A stretch of DNA of 64,000 bases, from positions 124,001 through 188,000 of the forward strand of contig CALSFV010000402.1 in assembly GCA_943737045.1 (NCBI GenBank). The letters are read 5' to 3'. The notes under the pieces are model-generated. The model had not been told where the DNA came from. It was given only the letters and a program-made list of their open reading frames with translations, and did not search any database. The position numbers were made by a program, and so were the translations under genes. Origin of the DNA: Parapristionchus giblindavisi (Eukaryota > Nematoda > Chromadorea > Rhabditida > Diplogasteridae). Of the stretch, positions 56,992 through 64,000 are shown one piece after another; the stretch's first letter is position 1, and every line of letters starts with the position of its first letter.

Positions 56992-58448
56992 ATGTATTCT
57001 CTTCTCATCCTTCTATCCTCTACTCTTCTCGTTGCTTCCCAATCACAATACGGCGTGGACGATGTGCCAGTAGCTCCTGCCTATGGTGATGCTGCCTATA
57101 GTCAACCAGAACCCGTGCCTGTGGTAGTTCCACAATACGAACCTCGCCACGATATTGTAAGAAGTCCTGTAACGTGATCTTTGATCTTTGATCTTTCCAA
57201 GGTTTGGCCATCTCGACGAAGACATGGACATAGATGGAGTTCATCTAGTTCACCGGAAGGTCGGATCATTTCAATGGACTTTGATCTTTGACCTTTGAGT
57301 TAACCAGCATACGTTTTGTAGAGGGGGAGTGTCGCCGACTTCGCTCCAGATGCGATAAGAACGCCGGACCAAACTGCGAATGTGCCGATATTAAGTTTGT
57401 TTTGCTTTGATATTTGATACATATTTCATAGACACATGACATAGTTGATCTAGAGTGTTCATGTTAACTACAGTAGGACTTCATGGTGTCAGTGGAAGTA
57501 CAGTAACCCTGTTCAGTGGGTCAGGCCAAGTCACTGTTTACAGGAAGTCCAAGGGAGACAGAATCATCCGTTGTCAAGCCAATAAGGGAGAATTCGTCCA
57601 ACTTCAAGATGACAAGGGTCGTGTTCTTTCCTTCGGATTTAACGTCAGAGTAAAGGCTGAATGCAAACACGAAAGGTACGCAAAGGTACGATTATCGATT
57701 CGTATAAGGTCAGTTACCCATTTTCCATTTTAGATGGGGTGACTTGAATTTTCTAATTTTATAACCTTTTCCCGTTTACCGTTGAATTGACATTCAAAAG
57801 CATTCTATTATTCTGTAACAATACTAATTAATTAATATTATATTCTAAATTTTATAAACAAACTGGTTTTTTTCCAGATGGACCGCTCGTGATTTCTATG
57901 GAGACAAGCTCAAATTCAAGAACGTCGTTTGCTATCGTTTCTCTCTTCCCAGTGCAGTGAACAGCACTGTTTTCGATACTCCAAGAACTGAGTCACCAAT
58001 TACTCTACCCGAGGTTAGATTTGATCTTTGAACTTTGGACTTTGATCTTTTCATTTTAGTTCATCGATGTCAATTTCATTTCTGATATTGTGAACTACGT
58101 CACAGTCACTATCAGCAAAGACAGAACGGTTAGAAACTTTTATCTAAAATAGTTGATACAGGATGGCAAATGATTTCCTCGGAAATTGGCTTCGACTCCC
58201 TCCTTGTGTCAATCATTTTCCAACCTGTATCAACTATGTTCTAAGGAGCTGAACAGCTAATACTGTTGTATTGTATTAACAATCAATACAATGACCAAAT
58301 ATTTAACAGTAATATATTTTAGATATTTTTTTAGATCCTCGACTCCAATCGCGATTTGACCACCGCGCTGACGGAACTTTATGAGCTTATCAATAGTTTT
58401 CAAGCACGAGCCAACAAGGAAAACGAAGATGTGGAAGAAACCGATTGA
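56992..58448 (+). CDS. Small secreted protein of an unrecognised family, copy B
   Basis: Paralogue of copy A with the same seven-exon plan and identical exon lengths (165, 58, 73, 183, 136, 69, 114 nt): 56992-57156, 57202-57259, 57322-57394, 57493-57675, 57878-58013, 58060-58128, 58335-58448. Signal peptide MYSLLILLSSTLLVASQS, Pro/acidic stretch, basic-Ser run, Cys cluster ECRRLRSRCDKNAGPNCEC, core with VTVYRKSKGDRIIRCQANKG and LSFGFNVRVKAECKHER, C-terminal ELINSFQARANKENEDVEE. AATAAA follows the stop at about 58468. It forms the left arm of a large palindrome, with copy C in the right arm. Reading frame intact. Expression and function cannot be inferred. Confidence 0.82.
58150..58250 (+). 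repeat. Conserved hairpin in the last intron of the small secreted genes
   Basis: GTTGATACAGGATGGCAAATGATT and its near-complement AATCATTTTCCAACCTGTATCAAC enclose a 35-40 nt loop with TTCGACTCCCTC. Equivalents: 50218-50310 (A), 59860-59960 (C), 50757-50855 and 63437-63535 (pseudogenes). It is kept even where the surrounding exons have decayed. It could be a hairpin MITE or a structured intronic RNA. Confidence 0.6.
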
Positions 58449-58572
58449 TTTGTATTATTTGACTGTGAATAAAGATAGTTAGTGTTGTATTTTATGATCT
58501 ATATGTAATGCATATATGTAACAGGGTTATCAATAAGTATACGCGCATCATTTCTCTGACTGAAATTTAGGG

Positions 58573-59545
58573 AGGGGGGGGGGGCGATCGATTCGGCAAC
58601 GATAGTTTTATGGGCAGAGAGACAAAGATCAGTTCGCGGTTCCTGAAGGATACGGTAGCCTAATACCGTACACTCCTACTATTAACAATGATACAAATTT
58701 TCAAATTTTATTGTCATAAGCCATCTATCAACTGATTTATATTTTAATTTTTTTTATTTCTATATGCGATACATAAAAACAGATGAACGAAATTTGATAG
58801 ATGAAAAATAAATAAATTAATAAGGGAATGCTTATAGCTGCAATAACTGGATCACAGCATCGGGGGTTGGGGGGGGGGGGTATGGAAATTTTATTGGGTT
58901 TTAAAGGGGGAACTCAACCATGACACCATGATCCCTTTCTTTGACGATAATTCAGTGCGATATGGTACAAGTGAATAAGTGATTGCAATGTGCAGTGAGC
59001 TAGGATGCTTGTGTTGTACGGAGGCTTATAACCGGGTGGAGGAGGCCGTGATAAAGATCGTCATTGAGAAAGTCGAGGACCAAGGGTCGGAAGGGAGTTC
59101 ATGAAGACGACTACTAAACTGTAATGGTAGGACCTACTGAGTATGAGATGTGAAAGAATAAATAAATAAATAAAATGCAACGAAATAAAATAACTAATAA
59201 CTAGCGAAGAGTGGGGCGTAGAGAGATAGGGAGAGACTACAAAGAGGGAGAGATGGGAATAAGAGAAGAGAAATGTGCAAAAATAAACAATTCAGGATCT
59301 CTCAAAAGTTTTTTTCAAATTCATGTTTTATATAAAGGCTTACAAAAAAATTATGTTAAAAGTGCACTCTCGCTTGAGCTGAAAACTGTGTATATTATAC
59401 TGTGATGCTGTAGGTCTCGTGTATCGTATATCGTGTCTTGTTGTCTTGTTGGTTTGAATGATCTTGAGGTAGATTTAAAGTGTAAGGTCCGCTGCGGAAA
59501 CGATCGTTGCCGAATCGATCGCCCCCCCCCCCCTAAATTTCAGTC
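58573..59545. mobile_element. Poly-G-ended MITE at the palindrome centre
   Basis: Inverted ends: a G run followed by CGATCGATTCGGCAACGAT at the left and its complement ending in a C run at the right. Inner motifs (CCGTACACTCC, GGTAGCC) recur in the element at 92-694, so it belongs to the same family. The two flanks are inverted copies (GAAATTTA at left, TAAATTTC at right), not a direct target duplication. The middle (58.7-59.5 kb) holds short AATAAA repeats and no gene. Confidence 0.65.
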
Positions 59546-59654
59546 AGAGAAATGATGAGCGTATGATTATTGATAACCCTGTTACATATTTGCATTACAT
59601 ATAGATCACAAAATACAACACTAACTATGTTTATTCACAGTCAAATAATACAAA

Positions 59655-61105
59655 TCAATCGGTTTCTTCCACATCGTCATTTTCCTTGTTGGCTCGTGCT
59701 TGAAAACTATTGATAAGCTCATAAAGTTCCGTCAGCGCGGTGGTCAAATCGCGATTGGAGTCGAGGATCTAAAAAAATATCTAAAATATATTACTGTTAA
59801 ATATTTGGTCATTGTATTGATTGTTAATACAATACAACAGTATTAGCTGTTCAGCTCCTTAGAACATAGTTGATACAGGTTGGAAAATGATTGACACAAG
59901 GAGGGAGTCGAAGCCGATATCCGAGGAAATCATTTGCCATCCTGTATCAACTATATTAGATAAAAGTTTCTAACCGTTCTGTCTTTGCTGATAGTGACAG
60001 TGACGTAGTTCACAATATCAGAAATGAAATTGACATCGAGGAACTAAAATGAAAAGATCAAAGTCCAAAGTTCAAAGATCAAATCTAACCTCGGGTAGAG
60101 TAATTGGTGACTCAGTTCTTGGAGTATCGAAAACAGTGCTGTTCACTGCGCTGGGCAGAGAGAAACGATAGCAAACGACGTTCTTGAATCTGAGCTTGTC
60201 TCCATAGAAATCACGAGCGGTCCATCTGGAAAATCCAGTTTACTTACAATATTTAGAATATAATTAAAATGAATTAGTAATATTACATAATTATAGAGTG
60301 ATTTAGAATGACAATTCGATGAAAATGGGAAAAGGCTATGTAAATGAAAAAATTAAGTCACTCCATCTAAAATGGAAAATGGGTAACTGACCTTATACGA
60401 ATCGATAACCGTACCTTTCGTGTTTGCATTCAGCCTTTATTCTGACGTTAAATCCGAAGGAAAGAACACGTCCCTTGTCATCTTGAAGTTGGACGAATTC
60501 TCCCTTATTGGCATGACAACGGATGATTCTGTCTCCCTTGGACTTCCTGTAAACAGTGACTTGGTCTGACCCACTGAACATTGTTACTGTACTTCTACTG
60601 ACACCATGAAGTCCTACTGTAGTTAACATGAACACTCTAGATCAACTATGTCATGTGTCTATGAAATATGTATCAAATATCAAAGCAAAACAAACTTAAT
60701 ATCGGCACATTCGCAGTTTGGTCCGGCGTTCTTATCACATCTGGAGCGAAGTCGGCGGCATTCTCCCTCTACAAAACTTATGCTGGTTAAATTAAAGATC
60801 AAAGTTCAAAGATCAAAGACCAGAGAAATTATTCAACCTTCAGAAGAACTAGATGAACTCCATCTATGTCCATGTCTTCTTCGAGATGGCCAAACCTTGA
60901 AAAGATCAAAGATCAAAGATCACGTTTCAAGACTGCTTACAATATCGTGACGAGGTTCGTATTGTGGTATTACCACAGGCACGGGTTCTGGTTGACTATA
61001 GGCAGCATCACCATAGGCAGGAGCTACTGGCACATCGTCCACGCCGTATTGTGATTGAGAAGCAACGAGAAGGGTAGAGGATAGAAGGATGAGAAGAGAA
61101 TACAT
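59655..61105 (-). CDS. Small secreted protein of an unrecognised family, copy C (inverted to copy B)
   Basis: Inverted near-copy of B. Exons in transcript order: 60941-61105, 60838-60895, 60696-60768, 60415-60597, 60090-60225, 59975-60043, 59655-59768, each the same length as in A and B. Signal peptide MYSLLILLSSTLLVASQS, PEPVPVVIPQYEPRHD, core VTVYRKSKGDRIIRCHANKG, C-terminal ELINSFQARANKENDDVEE. In A and B an extra in-frame ATG lies eight codons upstream; here it reads TGG, so translation must start at MYSLL. The TATA box is kept at 61142-61150. AATAAA on this strand lies near 59630. The reading frame is open throughout. Being in a palindrome, it is open to gene conversion with copy B. Confidence 0.82.
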
Positions 61106-61291
61106 GATTGAATGTTGTGTTTCATTCCACGCAAGGTGGCCTTTATATATGTGAATGAATCTCGCTACAGACATAACATAGTGATGATGTGATTGATATG
61201 TCTGAAGGAGACAAAAGGAAATTCCCTTCCGTTATTAAATGAATGATGAAAGTAACACTCATTGATGAAAAGATCCGAGAGAAACGACTGA

Positions 61292-61716
61292 CAAGGGGAT
61301 GCTCCCAACTTGTCCTGGCCATATGAGCTGGCAATAGCATGACTAGAATCAGTTTTCGATGCTTATTACGAATCCGTATTCTGAAAGTGCCTAATCGACC
61401 TCTGTTTCGAGAAAATCGGAATTGAAATTTGGCTTGTTAATTCGAAAATTCGTATAGTTTCCTCCACAAATTATCTGAATTGCATCGGAAAGATCCGGTG
61501 ATGAAAGGTAGACTACTGCGAGAGTTTATATATGAGTTCACCAGCCCACCCGGACGGTTTGCGCAGGAAACCACACGAATTTCCGAATCGAAATATCGAT
61601 TTCCTCGAAACTCAGGTCGATTAGGCACTTTCTCAAAACGGATTCGTAATCAGCATTAAAAACTGATCCTAGTAATGCATCTCATATGGCCAGGACAAGT
61701 TGCGAGCATCCCCTTG
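61292..61716. mobile_element. Fold-back element with CAAGGGGATGCTC ends and 3-bp target duplication
   Basis: TGA at 61289-61291 and 61717-61719; ends CAAGGGGATGCTCCCAACTTG and CAAGTTGCGAGCATCCCCTTG. The opposite palindrome arm has a single TCA at 56806-56808 and no element, so the duplication is verified. PIF/Harbinger-type target size. No coding capacity. Confidence 0.8.
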
Positions 61717-61974
61717 TGAGATGGTACGGACATGTGAAGAGGAGAGATAGAGATCATGTATGCAAACGAACTATTTCCAAACTAACTGTCTACTTAAATT
61801 ACTTCACTGACTAGGTGATTACTACAAGAGAAAGAACATTTGACGAAATGCATTACACTATTTAACACCACTTGTAGTAAACTTACGTCTAACTAGAAGT
61901 AGACTTGCAAGTCTACTTCAAATCGAAATGATAAGTAAACAATTAGTTTTGAAATTTCAGAGAATGATACAGTA

Positions 61975-62474
61975 CAGTACAGCAGAATCCCGCCCTTGAC
62001 ATGGGATCCCCGGGTGTCCCGGGGTGTTTTTTTTCCTCGATTTTTTTACGCTGTAGATATGTAATATCAACTCTTCAAATTGTTTGCGTTGTTTTCCTCC
62101 ACACATGACCGAATTTATCAAGGAAAGTTTGGAATTTTTAAAAACTTGTCAACTCAATTGTGCTAAGGAAAAGAAATGTTGGGACGAAGTCACTTTGCGA
62201 TAGAATTTGCCGAGAGTGCGCGAGTTCTTCAAAGTTTTCGCGCGGCATTCGCCAAAAATTGAAAGAAATTAAAATTTCTAATATATTTCTCAGGCTACGT
62301 AATTTAAAACATTCCAAACTTTCCGTGATAAATTCGGTCTAACCTGAAGTAAAAGAATGCAAACAATTTGAAGAGCTGATATTCCTTATTCACAGCATAA
62401 AAAATCGAGGGGACAGAGGGTAGACCCCGGGACACCCGGGGATCCCATGTCAATGGCGGGATTCTGCTGTACTG
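61975..62474. mobile_element. TA-flanked MITE, pogo/Tc1-type
   Basis: TA on both sides (61973-61974 and 62475-62476); ends CAGTACAGCAGAATCCCGCC and complement, then GATCCCCGGGTGTCCCGGGG. Length 500 bp. The opposite palindrome arm reads the uninterrupted GATACAGTATGTCCC (inverted) with one TA, giving the empty site. CAG ends with TA duplication fit the pogo group. Confidence 0.8.
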
Positions 62475-62476
62475 TA

Positions 62477-62600
62477 TGTCCCACAAGGAAGGAGACCAAG
62501 AAGAAGACGTAGCTGAGATGGACGGATATGATCAAGAAGCTCTACACGGAACTCAAGCTAACCGAAAGACACCCGGTAGACCCACTTTTATGGTACATAT
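62477..62600 (+). pseudogene. Possible LINE C-terminal fragment
   Basis: With one frameshift the strand reads GRPRRRR then LRWTDMIKKLYTELKLTERH, the GRP...RWTDD-like end common in non-LTR retrotransposon polyproteins. It lies directly outside the palindrome boundary. Weak, no other domain seen. Confidence 0.35.
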
Positions 62601-62939
62601 AGCGCCGTTAAACATGATAAGAAGATCTCACTACCATATCTTTCATATACAGGAATAAATGAAATGATTTAATTTGGCTTGATTTAATTTGTAAGCAGTC
62701 AATGCCACCCTCGTAAATAATAAAAGAATTTTCAACTTACACTAGCCTTTCTGAACAAATTAGTCTTGAAAAGTACTGAGAAATCAAAAATTAAACATTA
62801 GCTTGTTTCTACTATAGTCTAGAAGATCTGGAAAACCGAAAACAATGATATATTTATCATATCAGTCCGAGTTATAAGAGTCCAAGAAATCAGACAGGCC
62901 GGAGATCGGCCCTTGATTTTCACTTTTTTCACTTTTTTT

Positions 62940-63735
62940 GTAAGCTACGTACAGTCACTATTAGCAAAGAGAAAACGGTTAGAACTTACAAGGGGATGCT
63001 CGCAACTTGTCCTGGCCATATGAGATGGCAATAGCATTACTAGGATCAGTTTTTAATGCTGATTACGAATCCGTTTTGAGAAAGTGCCTAATCGACCTGA
63101 GTTTCGAGGAAATCGATATTTCGATTCGGAAATTCGTGTGGTTTCCTGCGCAAACCGTCCGGGTGGGCTGGTGAACTCATATATAAACTCTCGCAGTAGT
63201 CTACCTTTCATCACCGGATCTTTCCGATGCAATTCAGATAATTTGTGGATTAAACTATACGAATTTTCGAATTAACAAGCCAAATTTCAATACCGATTTT
63301 CTCGAAACAGAGGTCGATTAGTCACTTTCAGAATACGGATTCGTAATAAGCATCGAAAACTGATTCTAGTCATGCTATTGCCAGCTCATATGGCCAGGAC
63401 AAGTTGGGAGCATCCCCTTGTTAGCAAAGATGAACTATAGTTGATACAGTTTGCAAACGAATTCCACGGATGAGTCGTGGGTTCGATTCCCTCTTTGTAT
63501 CAATCATTTGCCAATATGTATCGACTATGTTCCAATTAGTTGGTGACAATTCAGAATCAATTCAAAGATCACATAATTATAACAGGAATACAATGAATTT
63601 AGATCCTCGACTTCAATAGGGATTTGACCTCACAACAGCACTAAACGTTGTCAGCACTAAACGGACTTATTGAGCTCATCCAAAATATTCATAGAACCGA
63701 AGGATGTGTATTATTTAAATATTAATAAAGGGAAT
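62940..63735 (+). pseudogene. 3'-end pseudogene of the small secreted family (split by a transposon)
   Basis: The end of exon 6 (YVQSLLAKRKR-like, followed by GTTAGAA) is at 62945-62985. It is interrupted by a 432-bp element at 62989-63420, after which the hairpin intron (63437-63535) and the last exon (about 63600-63712) continue. The last exon carries a short internal duplication of CAGCACTAAACG. AATAAA follows at about 63723. Exons 1 to 5 are missing, as in the pseudogene at 50.7 kb. Confidence 0.6.
62989..63420. mobile_element. Fold-back element with CAAGGGGATGCTC ends, second copy
   Basis: TTA at 62986-62988 and 63421-63423. Nearly identical to 61292-61716 but inverted, and inserted into the exon 6 border of a pseudogene. 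The short frame it shares with the first copy (MPNRPEFRGNRYFDSEIR) is a by-product of element identity. Confidence 0.8.
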
Positions 63736-64000
63736 CAGTGTTGTATTTTTTACAGTTATCGTGTACATAACAGGGGATATTTTACTATCTATAGTAACGG
63801 GTTATGGAAGAACGTTTCTATAATTGTGGCATATTAGACATCCTATAGGTCAAATATGAGAGAGTTTGCGGTCAATGTAACAGCAGTTTACAAATGGTCT
63901 TTTTTTCTGATCAACTAATCTTTGATCTTCTCTTATCCCTTTCCCTGATTATTTGTCTTTGACCTCACGTAGTATATTCAAATTCAAATTCATTTATCAT

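Larger units (their letters stand above)
56537..58590. repeat. Left arm of a large palindrome (contains copy B)
   Basis: Inverted counterpart of 59520-62485. Homology runs from a GTGGGACATAC motif near 56537, through a 34.9-kb-type fold-back repeat, the promoter and all exons and introns of copy B, to a poly-G MITE end near 58573. It lacks the two transposons found in the right arm, so it gives their empty sites (56806-56808 and about 56546). Confidence 0.8.
59520..62485. repeat. Right arm of a large palindrome (contains copy C and two extra insertions)
   Basis: Inverted copy of 56537-58590. It is about 950 bp longer because of insertions at 61292-61716 and 61975-62474; after subtraction the arms are nearly equal (about 2.0 kb). 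Homology ends after GTCCCACAA near 62485. Confidence 0.8.

Noticed and set aside
59211..59405. 64-codon plus frame between copies B and C
   Set aside because: Inside the central MITE spacer, low-complexity Arg/Glu product, no support.
62476..62658. 60-codon frame beginning MSHKEGDQEED
   Set aside because: Starts inside a transposon end and is out of frame with the more convincing LINE-like reading of the same DNA.
61437..63275. Two identical 63-codon open frames (MPNRPEFRG...)
   Set aside because: They lie in two inverted copies of the same fold-back transposon; identity reflects the element, not a gene.

Overview
This is a window of eukaryotic nuclear DNA, almost certainly from a nematode. 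Genes are split into many short exons with TTTCAG-type acceptors. Three genes look like nematode Srh/Sri-type seven-transmembrane chemoreceptors. The intergenic and intronic space is packed with short fold-back transposons. I cannot fix the genus. No bacterial genes, CRISPR arrays or rRNA are visible, and I found no intact transposase or reverse transcriptase gene.

Genes fall into four groups. (1) A family of secreted, cysteine-containing proteins with a Thr-rich linker: a divergent member on + (1960-5126), two close copies on - (16471-19926 and 22571-27785), a remnant between them (20541-20692), and a complete copy with signal peptide on + (31135-35265). (2) Three chemoreceptor genes: + 6285-9815, + 12879-16220 and - 41823-47651. 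The last two have eight exons of identical length. (3) One purple acid phosphatase on - (35986-39573) with all five metallophosphatase motif blocks. (4) A family of small secreted proteins I do not recognise: + 49053-50504, + 56992-58448 and - 59655-61105, with seven exons of identical length in each copy, plus two 3'-end pseudogenes (50660-51240 and 62940-63735).

Layout: 1-5.1 kb, poly-G-ended MITE, fold-back repeats and the divergent secreted protein. 6.3-16.2 kb, two receptors with a 938-bp hAT-type element in an intron of the first. 16.5-35.3 kb, the secreted-protein cluster, its introns loaded with fold-back elements and SINE-like repeats. 36-39.6 kb, acid phosphatase, convergent with the last secreted-protein gene. 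41.8-47.7 kb, third receptor with a 2-kb fold-back element in an intron. 48-64 kb, the small secreted family, including a large imperfect palindrome (arms 56537-58590 and 59520-62485) with a MITE at its centre.

The mobile fraction can be sorted by target-site duplications readable in the sequence: 8-bp (hAT type), TTAA (piggyBac type), 3-bp (PIF/Harbinger type) and TA (pogo/Tc1 type). Because the two palindrome arms are copies of one another, one arm shows the empty site for two insertions in the other. Several gene copies carry single lesions next to intact paralogues: a lost splice acceptor in one receptor, a lost acceptor in one secreted-protein gene, and an in-frame stop in the first receptor.
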